The position numbers and the translations under genes were made by a program. A stretch of 40,707 nt of DNA, from assembly GCA_045617405.1 (NCBI GenBank), contig JAZLIL010000056.1, positions 1 to 40,707 of the forward strand. The letters run 5' to 3'. How positions within the stretch are numbered: the stretch's first letter is position 1; the number at the start of each line of letters is the position of its first letter. A model generated the notes under the pieces. That model saw only the letters and a list, made by a program, of their open reading frames with translations, was not told where the DNA came from and searched no databases. Below are positions 23,597 through 31,918 of this stretch, one piece after another. Source of the stretch: JAZLIL01 sp045617405. GTDB lineage: Bacteria; Bacillota; Clostridia; Lachnospirales; Lachnospiraceae.

Positions 23597-25481
23597 GACG
23601 ACCTCCAAGATAGACAATCAGAACAGAGACATCTGCCGGACTGACACCGGAAATACGCGAAGCCTGACCGATAGAAACAGGTCTCAATTTCTTGAGCTTC
23701 TGTCTTGCTTCGAGACGAAGAGATGAAACTTTATCATAATCAATATCGTCGGGGATGAGTCTGGCCTCAAGCTTCTTATACTGTTCAACCTGAATCATCT
23801 GACGCTTAACATAACCCTCATACTTAATGTTTATGTTGACCTGTTCGCAAACATCTTCGGGGAGAACGGGACGCTCGGAATCGACTGCGCCTACTGAGAA
23901 GTAGTCGAGCTCGGGACGTTTTACAAGCTCGGCAATGGTAATGCCCGAATTTAGAAGAGTCGAATCGTGGTCACCAAGAAAAGCATTGACAGCATCGTTG
24001 GCCCCGACAAATGTTGTTTTGATCCTCTGTGTCTCTGCCGCAATCATATCGCGCTTTTTACAGAATTTTCCATAACGATCGTCGTCAATAAGACCGACCT
24101 CGTGACCGGTCTCGGTAAGTCGAAGATCGGCATTGTCCTGTCTCAAAAGAAGTCTGTACTCAGCTCGAGCAGTCATCATTCTGTACGGTTCTTTCGTTTC
24201 CTTTGTAACAAGGTCATCAATAAGAACACCTATGTAGGCATCACTTCTGGAGAGAACAACAGGTTCCTTACCCGAAAGCTTGCGGCTGGCATTGATTCCG
24301 GCTATAAGACCCTGTGCGCCGGCCTCTTCATATCCCGAACTGCCGTTAATCTGACCGGCACAAAAAAGCCCGGAGACGAACTTACATTCGAGAGAAGGAT
24401 ATAACTGTGTTGCATTGATGCAGTCGTACTCAATTGCGTAAGCATTACGGACAATCCTGCAGTTCTCAAGTCCCTTAACGGAACGGTACATTTCAAGCTG
24501 AACGTCCTCGGGAAGGCTGCTCGACATGCCTGAAACATAAATCTCGTTTGTGTAGCGTCCTTCAGGTTCAAGAAAAACCTGATGACGCTCCTTGTCTGCA
24601 AAACGCACAACCTTATCCTCAATTGAAGGACAGTACCTCGGCCCGGTGCCCTTTATATCGCCGGAATAAAGAGGCGAACGGTCGATGTTGTTTCTGATAA
24701 TCTCATGAGTTTTCTCATTTGTATACGTCAGCCAGCATGAAACCTGGTCGCGCTCAAGCTCAGAGGATGAATTCATAAACGAAAAAGGAACAGGGTGTTC
24801 ATCTCCAAACTGTTCTTCCATCTTCGCAAAATCGATGGTGCTTCCGTCAAGACGCGCAGGAGTTCCTGTTTTAAACCTGAGCACTTCAAGGCCAAGCTTA
24901 ACAAGAGACTCCGTAAGATAATTTGCCGCAAGAAGACCGTTCGGACCTGTGTTTCTCGAAACATTTCCGTAAACACATCTTGCCTTTAGGTAGACACCTG
25001 TACAAAGAATAACGCAATCACAGTTAAAAACACCATCGGCATATGTTCTGACACCGGTGACCTGCTTCCTTGCGCCATCTTTCTCCTCAAAGAGAATCTC
25101 GACAATCTCGTCCTGCTTAATAGTAAGGTTTTCACACTCTTCAAGGACTTTTCGCATAGAATTCGAATAGTCCCTCTTATCCGCCTGCGCACGAAGAGAA
25201 TGAACAGCAGGACCTTTGCTTGTGTTAAGCATCTTAGACTGAATAAAGGTTCTGTCGATGTTCCTGCCCATCTCACCGCCGAGTGCATCAATTTCTCTTA
25301 CCAGATGACCCTTTGAAGTTCCGCCGATATTTGGATTACAGGGCATCATGGCAATACTGTCGACGCTGACGGTAAAGACTATTGTCTTAAATCCAAGACG
25401 AGCACAGGCAAGAGCAGCTTCACAGCCCGCATGACCTGCACCGACTACACATACATCGTATTTTCCATAATAGTAAGACAT
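23583..25481 (-). CDS. mnmG: tRNA uridine-5-carboxymethylaminomethyl modification enzyme MnmG (GidA)
   Basis: A 632-residue FAD enzyme that with MnmE modifies the wobble U34 of several tRNAs. The N-terminal dinucleotide loop GAGHAG (14-19) is followed by CNPNIGGTSKGHLVREIDALGG, KTGTPARLDGSTIDF, CPSIEDKVVRF and GLFCAGQINGSSGYEEAGAQ (read as successive motifs). The length is standard. It lies 14 bp after mnmE and overlaps rsmG, matching the conserved mnmE-mnmG-rsmG order. Confidence 0.98.
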   Translation of the reverse strand: MSYYYGKYDVCVVGAGHAGCEAALACARLGFKTIVFTVSVDSIAMMPCNPNIGGTSKGHLVREIDALGGEMGRNIDRTFIQSKMLNTSKGPAVHSLRAQADKRDYSNSMRKVLEECENLTIKQDEIVEILFEEKDGARKQVTGVRTYADGVFNCDCVILCTGVYLKARCVYGNVSRNTGPNGLLAANYLTESLVKLGLEVLRFKTGTPARLDGSTIDFAKMEEQFGDEHPVPFSFMNSSSELERDQVSCWLTYTNEKTHEIIRNNIDRSPLYSGDIKGTGPRYCPSIEDKVVRFADKERHQVFLEPEGRYTNEIYVSGMSSSLPEDVQLEMYRSVKGLENCRIVRNAYAIEYDCINATQLYPSLECKFVSGLFCAGQINGSSGYEEAGAQGLIAGINASRKLSGKEPVVLSRSDAYIGVLIDDLVTKETKEPYRMMTARAEYRLLLRQDNADLRLTETGHEVGLIDDDRYGKFCKKRDMIAAETQRIKTTFVGANDAVNAFLGDHDSTLLNSGITIAELVKRPELDYFSVGAVDSERPVLPEDVCEQVNINIKYEGYVKRQMIQVEQYKKLEARLIPDDIDYDKVSSLRLEARQKLKKLRPVSIGQASRISGVSPADVSVLIVYLGGRHGQN

Positions 25482-25495
25482 ACAGCCTCCGAAAA

Positions 25496-26869
25496 CTACT
25501 TACCCATACAAAACTTTGAAAACACATTGTTTACAAGATCATCATTGACTGACTCACCCGTAATAAGACCAAGCTTTTCATAACAATCCATCAGATCGAT
25601 AATAAGAAGATCCTCAGGCATCTGCTCGTCCATTCCCGAAGCAACACGGTCAATGCTCTTACCGGCTTCTACGAGAAGATTCTTCTGACGAGCACCTGTT
25701 ATATAAACTTCATTGTTAAAATCAAGCTGCTTTGAGAAAAACATAGAACTTATCATTTTCTCAAGCTCCTCAAGCCCGTACCCCGTAACGGCCGAAATAG
25801 AAATCTGAGGATAATCCGCAAACAAATCCGTCTCCTCTTTTGTAAGAACGCAGGGAAGATCAGATTTATTAATAAGAACAATACATTTCGTATCTCCAAC
25901 CGAACATAAAATATCACGGTCGTTATCGTCGATATGAGAAGAACTGTCAACAACAAATAGAATAAGATCCGCATCAAGAGCACACTTCCGAGCCCTTTCA
26001 ACGCCTATCGATTCTACGGGATCAAGCGTATTCCTGATACCGGCAGTATCAATAATATTCAAAAGAATACCGTCAATTACACAGGTCTCATTTAAAGTAT
26101 CACGGGTTGTTCCGGCGATATCGGTAACGATTGCCCGCTCCTCGCCGAGAATCAGATTCAAAAGGGAACTCTTTCCCGCATTGGGTTTTCCGAGAATACA
26201 GGTATTAATACCTTCCTTAATCAGACGCCCGTTCTCACTTGAAACTATAAGCTTCGAAATTTCAGAAGAAAGCTTATCTACGATTGGACGAAGCACTAAA
26301 TAGTAATCGTCAAGACTGTAATGCTCGGGATCATCAAGGGATGCTTCGATGTAAGCCATGGTATCAAGCATTGAAGAACGCATGTTGGAAATCCTCTTCT
26401 GGACAACACCCCGTAACTGGCTGACGGAATTCTTCATTGCAAGACAACTCTCCGAACTGATAAGATCGGCAACAGCCTCGGCGCGGGAAAGATCAATTCG
26501 TCCGTTCAAAAAGGCACGCTTCGTAAACTCACCCGGCTCAGCAGGAACAGCACCGTTCTTGATGACAAGATCAAGAACACGCCTGGTCACTGCTATTCCG
26601 CCATGACAGTCAATCTCGACAACATCTTCCCTGGTATAGGTTTTTGGTGCAAGCATGACAAGACAAATTACTTCATCCACTACTTCATCGCCGTCATGTA
26701 TATGCCCGAAATGAGCTGTAAAAGACTTTGATTCAGAAAGCTTCTTTCCGGAAGCAGCACGAAAAACACTGTCGGCAATATGAACAGCATCTTCACCGCT
26801 TAATCTAATGATGCTGATACCCCCGACAGAAAGACCTGTTGAAATTGCAGCAATAGTTGCCTCACTCAT
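25496..26869 (-). CDS. mnmE: tRNA modification GTPase MnmE (TrmE)
   Basis: A 457-residue K+-activated GTPase that binds formyl-THF and partners MnmG. Seen: N-terminal IAAISTGLSVGGISIIRLSG, the embedded G domain with GKPNAGKSS (about 224-232), DIAGTTRD, DTAG and NKSD, and the C-terminal FCMGK ending that carries the essential cysteine of the family. ATG at 26869 starts MSEATIAAISTG, which fits the family; the frame open to 26896 would begin inside the hairpin that follows jag and is not used. That hairpin (26886-26906) may attenuate transcription reaching this gene. Confidence 0.97.
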   Translation of the reverse strand: MSEATIAAISTGLSVGGISIIRLSGEDAVHIADSVFRAASGKKLSESKSFTAHFGHIHDGDEVVDEVICLVMLAPKTYTREDVVEIDCHGGIAVTRRVLDLVIKNGAVPAEPGEFTKRAFLNGRIDLSRAEAVADLISSESCLAMKNSVSQLRGVVQKRISNMRSSMLDTMAYIEASLDDPEHYSLDDYYLVLRPIVDKLSSEISKLIVSSENGRLIKEGINTCILGKPNAGKSSLLNLILGEERAIVTDIAGTTRDTLNETCVIDGILLNIIDTAGIRNTLDPVESIGVERARKCALDADLILFVVDSSSHIDDNDRDILCSVGDTKCIVLINKSDLPCVLTKEETDLFADYPQISISAVTGYGLEELEKMISSMFFSKQLDFNNEVYITGARQKNLLVEAGKSIDRVASGMDEQMPEDLLIIDLMDCYEKLGLITGESVNDDLVNNVFSKFCMGK

Positions 26870-26878
26870 AATATCACC

Positions 26879-26906
26879 GAAAATTAAAGCGGGCAAAGCC
26901 CGCTTT
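26879..26906 (-). terminator. Hairpin between jag and mnmE (possible attenuator)
   Basis: Perfect 9-bp stem AAAGCGGGC-TTT-GCCCGCTTT on the minus strand followed by AATTTTC. The broken T-run suggests partial termination, which could set different levels of YidC/Jag and MnmE/MnmG. Confidence 0.6.
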
Positions 26907-26910
26907 ATAA

Positions 26911-27783
26911 TTAATTCTCTGCCTCGGCATTCTTAGCTGCTTCAGCAGCACGGGAAGCTGCCTTCTGCTCAAGATAAGCCGCATAATCCTTTTTGTAGTC
27001 AGTACTGTAATCCTTTGTATTCTCGCCATACTTCCTGGTGAATTCCTTATGGCTCGTGATCTTGCTGGTACCGCGATATCCGCCGCGCCTGTTCTCGCCG
27101 CGCTTGCTGCCGTACTTATTCTGTCCGTACTTGTTTGATGAATACTCCTTAAGACCTTTCTTAGGCGTAATAACAATCTTTCTGAACGGCTCATCGCCCT
27201 CGCTGTGTGTATCTACATACTTATCGTTCTGCAAAGCAGAGTGAATAATGCGTCTTTCATAAGGATTCATAGGCTCAAGTGTTACCGCCCTGCGTGTCTT
27301 CTTAACCTTCATCGCAATGTTTGAAGCAAGGTTCTCAAGTGTTTCCTTACGTCTCTCGCGGTAATTCTCAGTATCAAGCTTAACCTTTAAGTACTCATCG
27401 CTTTCCTTATTAATAACAAGACTTACAAGATACTGAAGCGAATCAAGTGTCTGACCGCGCTTACCGATAAGGATACCCATTTCATCTCCTTCCATGCTGA
27501 TTTCAAGGCATCCGTCCTCTTCGTTGTTAGTAACGGAAACAGATGCGCTAATTCCCATGGCTGAAAGAACTTCACTAAGAAATGCCTTTGCCTTATCTTC
27601 AATGGTAAGCTTTACCTTTGCTCTGATTTTTGCGGGCTTATTGCCGAAAAGACCAAGAAAACCGGTGCTTTCCTCTTTAACAATCTCATACTCAATATTT
27701 TCAACACTAACGCCAAATTCACTGCTTGCGGCATTTAATGCTTCGTCTGCCGACTTGCCGCTAAATTCTTTCCAATCTGACAT
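26911..27783 (-). CDS. jag: RNA-binding protein Jag/KhpB (SpoIIIJ-associated)
   Basis: A 290-residue protein with a Jag-N domain (WKEFSGKSADEALNAASSEF), a KH domain around residues 98-125 (GILIGKRGQTLDSLQYLVSL), an R3H domain (NPYERRIIHSALQNDKYVDT) and a basic, repetitive tail (KYGQNKYGSKRGENRRGGYR). It binds RNA with KhpA in other Firmicutes and affects cell division and wall synthesis. ATG at 27783 has GGAGG 5 bp upstream; the frame running to 27930 lies inside yidC. Short 23-bp spacing from yidC fits cotranscription. The tail is longer than in Bacillus. Confidence 0.94.
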   Translation of the reverse strand: MSDWKEFSGKSADEALNAASSEFGVSVENIEYEIVKEESTGFLGLFGNKPAKIRAKVKLTIEDKAKAFLSEVLSAMGISASVSVTNNEEDGCLEISMEGDEMGILIGKRGQTLDSLQYLVSLVINKESDEYLKVKLDTENYRERRKETLENLASNIAMKVKKTRRAVTLEPMNPYERRIIHSALQNDKYVDTHSEGDEPFRKIVITPKKGLKEYSSNKYGQNKYGSKRGENRRGGYRGTSKITSHKEFTRKYGENTKDYSTDYKKDYAAYLEQKAASRAAEAAKNAEAEN

Positions 27784-27805
27784 AATATCCTCCATAGCAA
27801 AATGC

Positions 27806-29155
27806 TTACTCCGTCTTATTACCCGAATCAACCTGTTCTGTCGCAACCTCAGCTGCCGCAACGGGGGCCGAATCGGCAGACTTTGCTGCAGCACTGTCTG
27901 TACTTGAAGCAGCCTTCTTGTTGTTAGCAATCAGGTTTGCATTGGCTGCAATACTGCTGGCCTTGTACGAAACCTTACTTCGCTGATAAACAGCATCAGC
28001 ATTGATTGTCTCGTGATTCTTCAAATTCTTCGGACCTGAAACCTTTGTAGGTGTCTTTGCGACAACGCTCATCTTTGTTCCCTCGCCGACTCCATTCTTT
28101 ACCTGACGTTCCTTTTCCTTCTCTTCTATCTGTTCAATGAGATAATTATCACCCTTTGAGTCAAGGATCTTATTTATAATGATTGACTGAACAAGTTCGA
28201 TAACTGCACTTGCAATCCAGTAGATACCAACACAGATAGGAAGTGAAAAACAGATAACAACCGACATGACAGGCATAACGATATTCATCGTCTTTGCACT
28301 CTGTTCCATGGGATTGTCGGTCTTCTTCTTAGTTGAACCGTTATTCTGGCTCTTCGTCATAATGTAAGCACTTGCCCACTGGGAAACACCTGCAAGAATA
28401 GGAATAATAAGTGCCCATGACGGGAATGTTGAAGAAGGAGTATCACAGATACTCATACCAAAGAAATTATTGATTGGACGAATCTGCTCAAGAACAGGTG
28501 TAATATCACCTGCAATCTTTGAGAAATTGCCAAAAGACATGAAAGCTGCCCAATCTTTGTTCGTGAATTTATAAACAATATCGATCAGCTTGTTGATATA
28601 CTCCTCGGATCCGACAGTTAAAGAACTGAGATTGTTCTGCACTGCAATTTTGTTTGTCGTGATAAACTCACCGAGAAGTTCAGCATAACCGCTGACACCC
28701 ATAATCTTATTGACGATTGAGGTGTAAAGAACTCTGATTTCGCCGATATATGCGGGAATAGCATAAATCGCTCTGTAAAGAGCAAACATGATAGGAAGCG
28801 AGATGATAAGAGGAAGACAGCCTGCTGTAGGGCTTGTGCCGTACTTCTTATAAACAGCGGTCATCTCTTCGTTCATCTTAAGCTGAGAAGCCTGATCCTT
28901 CTTACCCTTGTACTTTGCCTGGATTTTCTGAATCTCGGGATTCATCTTCGAGGTAAGCTTGGTAGATTTCTGCTGCTTGATTTTAAGCGGCAGCATCAGC
29001 ATTTTAACTACCAGAGTAAAAAGAACAACACAAAGCGCAAGATTAGGAATACCAATCCAGCTTGTAAACACATAGATCGCATTCAGAATTTTACCCAATA
29101 TCCATGCAAAGGGTGCCAAAATTCCGGTGACCTGAGTCAAATAAATGATACCCAC
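27806..29155 (-). CDS. yidC: Membrane protein insertase YidC/SpoIIIJ
   Basis: A 449-residue insertase. Visible: an N-terminal hydrophobic region, VLFTLVVKMLMLPLKIKQQKS (first conserved helix and basic loop), MNPEIQKIQAKYKGKK, then CLPLIISLPIMFALYRAI and later helices with PVMSVVICFSLPICVGIYWIAS. The loop between helices and the Ala/Ser-rich C-terminal tail (from about residue 395) make it longer than Bacillus SpoIIIJ (about 260); no lipobox is evident. The start is GTG at 29155, supported by GGAGG 5 bp upstream. It follows yidD by 15 bp. Confidence 0.94.
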   Translation of the reverse strand: MGIIYLTQVTGILAPFAWILGKILNAIYVFTSWIGIPNLALCVVLFTLVVKMLMLPLKIKQQKSTKLTSKMNPEIQKIQAKYKGKKDQASQLKMNEEMTAVYKKYGTSPTAGCLPLIISLPIMFALYRAIYAIPAYIGEIRVLYTSIVNKIMGVSGYAELLGEFITTNKIAVQNNLSSLTVGSEEYINKLIDIVYKFTNKDWAAFMSFGNFSKIAGDITPVLEQIRPINNFFGMSICDTPSSTFPSWALIIPILAGVSQWASAYIMTKSQNNGSTKKKTDNPMEQSAKTMNIVMPVMSVVICFSLPICVGIYWIASAVIELVQSIIINKILDSKGDNYLIEQIEEKEKERQVKNGVGEGTKMSVVAKTPTKVSGPKNLKNHETINADAVYQRSKVSYKASSIAANANLIANNKKAASSTDSAAAKSADSAPVAAAEVATEQVDSGNKTE

Positions 29156-29170
29156 AACGTCCTCCTTCGA

Positions 29171-29383
29171 TTAAGGAACAGGATCGAATCCCCCATTAGA
29201 AAAAGGATGACATCTTAGAATTCTTTTGATTGCAAGACGCATACCTTTTGCGGCACCATAGGTTTCGAGTGCCTGAATTGCATACGCGGAGCATGAAGGG
29301 ATGAAACGACAGGTCGCGCCCCCCTTATAAGGTGAAATATAACGCTGATAAAAGCGGATTAGCCATACTAATAACTTCTTCAA
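29171..29383 (-). CDS. yidD: Membrane protein insertion efficiency factor YidD
   Basis: A 70-residue membrane-associated protein that aids YidC-dependent insertion. The sequence LIRFYQRYISPYKGGATCRF and PSCSAYAIQALETYG with RILRCHPFSNGGFDPVP is the full family signature, with the three conserved cysteines. The start is set at TTG 29383, with GAGG 8 bp upstream and no overlap with rnpA; a longer frame to 29482 overlaps rnpA and reads MHAQVQKG, which is not family-like. Confidence 0.92.
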   Translation of the reverse strand: MKKLLVWLIRFYQRYISPYKGGATCRFIPSCSAYAIQALETYGAAKGMRLAIKRILRCHPFSNGGFDPVP

Positions 29384-29393
29384 ACAATTATCC

Positions 29394-29744
29394 TCAAACA
29401 AGAATCTTATGTAAAGAAGCAAGGTGAAGCAAAGCATCTCTGATTTCGAAATAATTCTTCCCTTTTGCACCTGTGCGTGCAATTACAACAATGTTCAGAC
29501 CACTACTGAACTGAGATTCATTTAGCCTATAGCCTTCTCTTATTAGTCTTGTTATTCTGTGCCTAACGACACTGTTACCGACTTTTTTACTGACTGAAAT
29601 TCCAAGCCGGTTACCCGGGCAACCCTCCCGGGTAAAATTCAAATCCTCTTTCAAAACATACATAACAAGATATTTGTTAGCATAGGATTTTCCATGATTA
29701 TAGACTCTTTTAAAGTCTTCGTAGTTTTTGAGTGATTCAGTCAA
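29394..29744 (-). CDS. rnpA: Ribonuclease P protein component
   Basis: A 116-residue basic protein that assists the RNase P RNA in 5' tRNA processing. Seen: LKNYEDFKRVYNHGKSYANK, then NRLGISVSKKVGNSVVRHR and ITRLIREGYR, the family RNR-type motif. TTG at 29744 (GAGGAG 6 bp upstream) gives MTESLKNYEDF and the length of Bacillus RnpA; the frame to 29777 is an unlikely extension. It lies between rpmH (61 bp upstream) and yidD (10 bp downstream). Confidence 0.95.
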   Translation of the reverse strand: MTESLKNYEDFKRVYNHGKSYANKYLVMYVLKEDLNFTREGCPGNRLGISVSKKVGNSVVRHRITRLIREGYRLNESQFSSGLNIVVIARTGAKGKNYFEIRDALLHLASLHKILV

Positions 29745-29805
29745 AACACTCTCCTCATCGATACATCTTTTCCGCAACAGAAGAAAAGGTCACATATCAT
29801 GCGAC

Positions 29806-29940
29806 CTAAGCTGATAAAACATGTCTTCCCTTCGCTCTTCTTGCTGCAAGAACCTTTCTTCCATTTGTAGTACTCATTCTTGATCTGAAACCGTGAACCT
29901 TAGCTCTCTGTCTCTTCTTAGGCTGGAATGTCATTTTCAT
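29806..29940 (-). CDS. rpmH: 50S ribosomal protein L34
   Basis: A 44-residue, strongly basic protein of the large ribosomal subunit, beginning MKMTFQPKKRQRAKVHGFRS and ending RRAKGRHVLSA, diagnostic for L34. ATG at 29940 has AGGAGG about 11 bp upstream. It is the first gene of the leftward cluster, driven by the strong promoter at 30011-30039. Confidence 0.98.
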   Translation of the reverse strand: MKMTFQPKKRQRAKVHGFRSRMSTTNGRKVLAARRAKGRHVLSA

Positions 29941-30010
29941 GTCAGATAACACCTCCTTTTCTAAATAGTAATCTATATCTTTAATATAAACCCATTTTCA
30001 AAGCATTACT

Positions 30011-30039
30011 ATTATATTCGCGAATAATCAATACGTCAA
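30011..30039 (-). promoter_or_regulatory. rpmH promoter
   Basis: Minus strand: -35 TTGACG (30039-30034), 17-bp spacer containing the palindrome ATTCGCGAAT, -10 TATAAT (30016-30011). The -10 is perfect, the -35 has five of six matches. Confidence 0.85.
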
Positions 30040-30297
30040 GGCTTTTTTTGAAAGCAAGGCCGCTTGTTCACTAAATACAGGGTAGTCCACATTCTATCCA
30101 CACTGTATCAACAAGTTATCAACAATCGCAAAAAAGGAGGATAACTTGTGGAAAAAGTGTTCATAAACAGATAAAATCCGGTTGATAAAAAGTTAATAAT
30201 TTGTGGATAACAGTCCAGAAGCGCGTATACGCCGTTTTAAGGCGTTTTTGTCAGAATTGTCAACTTATCAACATTTTACAATATAAACAATCTGAGG

Positions 30298-30326
30298 TTG
30301 AAAATACAAAGCGGATGATATAGAAT
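30298..30326 (+). promoter_or_regulatory. dnaA promoter
   Basis: -35 TTGAAA (30298-30303), 17-bp spacer, -10 TAGAAT (30321-30326), 35 bp before the dnaA ATG. A DnaA box ends 25 bp upstream, so autoregulation is likely. Confidence 0.7.
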
Positions 30327-30360
30327 AAACATGTATGCATAATAAAAAATGGGGGATTAT

Positions 30361-31722
30361 ATGAACGAAGAACTCCAAGAATTAAAACAGAAATGGAATG
30401 AAATTCTTAACTTCCTCGAGAGAGATCTCGGGATTACGACTGTATCCATTGACACCTGGATAAGACCTTTAAAGATTGAAAACATTAAAGATAATACCAT
30501 AATTCTCTCTTCCGATCCCGGTCGCGTCGGACCCAACGGAGTCGGTTTCATCAGCAACAGATACGGTGTCGATATCAGAAATGCCATTGCTTCCGTTCTT
30601 GGAAAACAGTATGAGCTCAATTTTGTTTCACTCTCCGACATAAGCGATTCACCCGCTCAGGCTGTAGATTATGTAAAGAATCCGGCATACCAGTTTCTTA
30701 ATCCCAAATATACCTTCGATAATTACGTAGTAAGCTCCAATAACGAGCTTGCTCATGCTGCAGCCCTTGCTGCTGCGGAATCACCGGCAGATGTTTATAA
30801 TCCTCTTTTCATCTATGGAAACGCAGGACTCGGAAAAACCCACCTGATGCAGGCTATAGCCCTTCACATAATTAACAGCAATCCAAAGCTCAACGTAATG
30901 TACGTTCAGAGTGAACAGTTTACAAACGAACTTATTGATTCAATCAGAAACAAAAACAGCGATCCGTCTTCTTTCAGAGAAAAATACAGAAACGTAGATG
31001 TCCTGCTTATTGATGACATACAATTTATAATAGGAAAAGACAGAACTCAGGAAGAGTTCTTCAACACCTTTAATGACCTTTACAATTCAAAAAAACAGAT
31101 TGTTATTTCATCAGATAAACCTCCGAAGGATTTTGTGGATCTTGACGAGCGCTACAGATCACGTTTCGGATGGGGACTAATCGTCGACATTACGTCTCCT
31201 GACTTTGAAACAAAGATGGCAATCCTTCGAAAGAAGGTTGAACTTATGAACGTAAATGTTCCAAATGAAGTAACCGAATACATAGCACTTAATATAAAAT
31301 CAAATATCAGGGATCTCGAAGGCTCGCTCACAAAGCTCGTCGCTCTCTCAAGATTCCAGCACAGAGATATTACACTCGATTTAGCAAAAGATTCACTCAA
31401 CGATTTTATCTCAGGTGAAAAGAGAAACACTCTCACTTACACAGACATAATCGAAGTTGTTGCTGAACACTATAAGATTTCCGCTTCCGACATCACGGGT
31501 TCAAAAAAGGACAAGGATCTTGCCTATCCGAGACAGATTGTCATGTATCTTTGCTCAACCCTCCTTGATACGACGCAAAAGAAAATCGGTGACAATCTTG
31601 GCGGAAGAGATCATTCCACCGTGCTTCACGGGATTAAAAAGATAAAGGAAGACATTGCTTCCGATGCAGATGTAAAGAAAACAATAGATGTTCTTATCAA
31701 AAAGATTAATCCCGACAGATAA
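30361..31722 (+). CDS. dnaA: Chromosomal replication initiator DnaA
   Basis: A 453-residue AAA+ initiator that melts the origin and loads helicase. Domain I (about 1-85) is followed by a short linker, then domain III with Walker A GNAGLGKTH (about 152-160) and Walker B LLIDDIQF (about 215-222), and domain IV with the DnaA-box-binding GGRDHSTVLHGIKK near 413-426. ATG at 30361 with GGGGG just upstream is preferred to an ATG at 30349. It is flanked by DnaA boxes on both sides. Confidence 0.98.
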   Translation: MNEELQELKQKWNEILNFLERDLGITTVSIDTWIRPLKIENIKDNTIILSSDPGRVGPNGVGFISNRYGVDIRNAIASVLGKQYELNFVSLSDISDSPAQAVDYVKNPAYQFLNPKYTFDNYVVSSNNELAHAAALAAAESPADVYNPLFIYGNAGLGKTHLMQAIALHIINSNPKLNVMYVQSEQFTNELIDSIRNKNSDPSSFREKYRNVDVLLIDDIQFIIGKDRTQEEFFNTFNDLYNSKKQIVISSDKPPKDFVDLDERYRSRFGWGLIVDITSPDFETKMAILRKKVELMNVNVPNEVTEYIALNIKSNIRDLEGSLTKLVALSRFQHRDITLDLAKDSLNDFISGEKRNTLTYTDIIEVVAEHYKISASDITGSKKDKDLAYPRQIVMYLCSTLLDTTQKKIGDNLGGRDHSTVLHGIKKIKEDIASDADVKKTIDVLIKKINPDR

Positions 31723-31918
31723 GAAATAAACAATATCCACAAAATCCACATTTTAATTCTACACAAAAAGAAATAATAAGGTGAATGAAAGTTTATTGAT
31801 TGTGGACACGAAATGCCTGTATTTCAAGACTTTTTGCCGGTTATCCACTTATCCACACCCTATATTAAGATTATTTATTATTAATTTATATTATCATATA
31901 AAATGAAAGGAGATCATT
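31723..31918. other. oriC: oriC, downstream (dnaA-dnaN) boxes and unwinding element
   Basis: Boxes ATATCCACA 31733-31741, TTATCCACT 31841-31849 and TTATCCACA 31849-31857 (overlapping by one base), then CCC and an almost pure AT stretch at about 31860-31905. The order box pair, short C cluster, AT-rich stretch matches the Bacillus basal unwinding system; repeated TTA triplets at 31872-31883 could be DnaA-trios. Confidence 0.88.

Larger units (their letters stand above)
29941..30360. other. oriC: oriC, upstream (dnaA-side) DnaA-box cluster
   Basis: A 420-bp gap between divergent rpmH and dnaA. DnaA boxes (consensus TTATCCACA): CTATCCACA 30094-30102, TTATCAACA 30116-30124, TGTGGAAAA 30147-30155 (reverse), TGTGGATAA 30202-30210 (perfect, reverse), TTATCAACA 30265-30273. 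A short hairpin ACGCC-GTTTTAA-GGCGT followed by TTTTG lies at 30229-30249. The dnaA and rpmH promoters flank the cluster. With the dnaA-dnaN gap this forms a bipartite origin as in Bacillus. Confidence 0.92.

Noticed and set aside
29384..29482. Longer yidD start at 29482
   Set aside because: It would overlap rnpA and the added residues do not match YidD; TTG at 29383 has a proper ribosome binding site.
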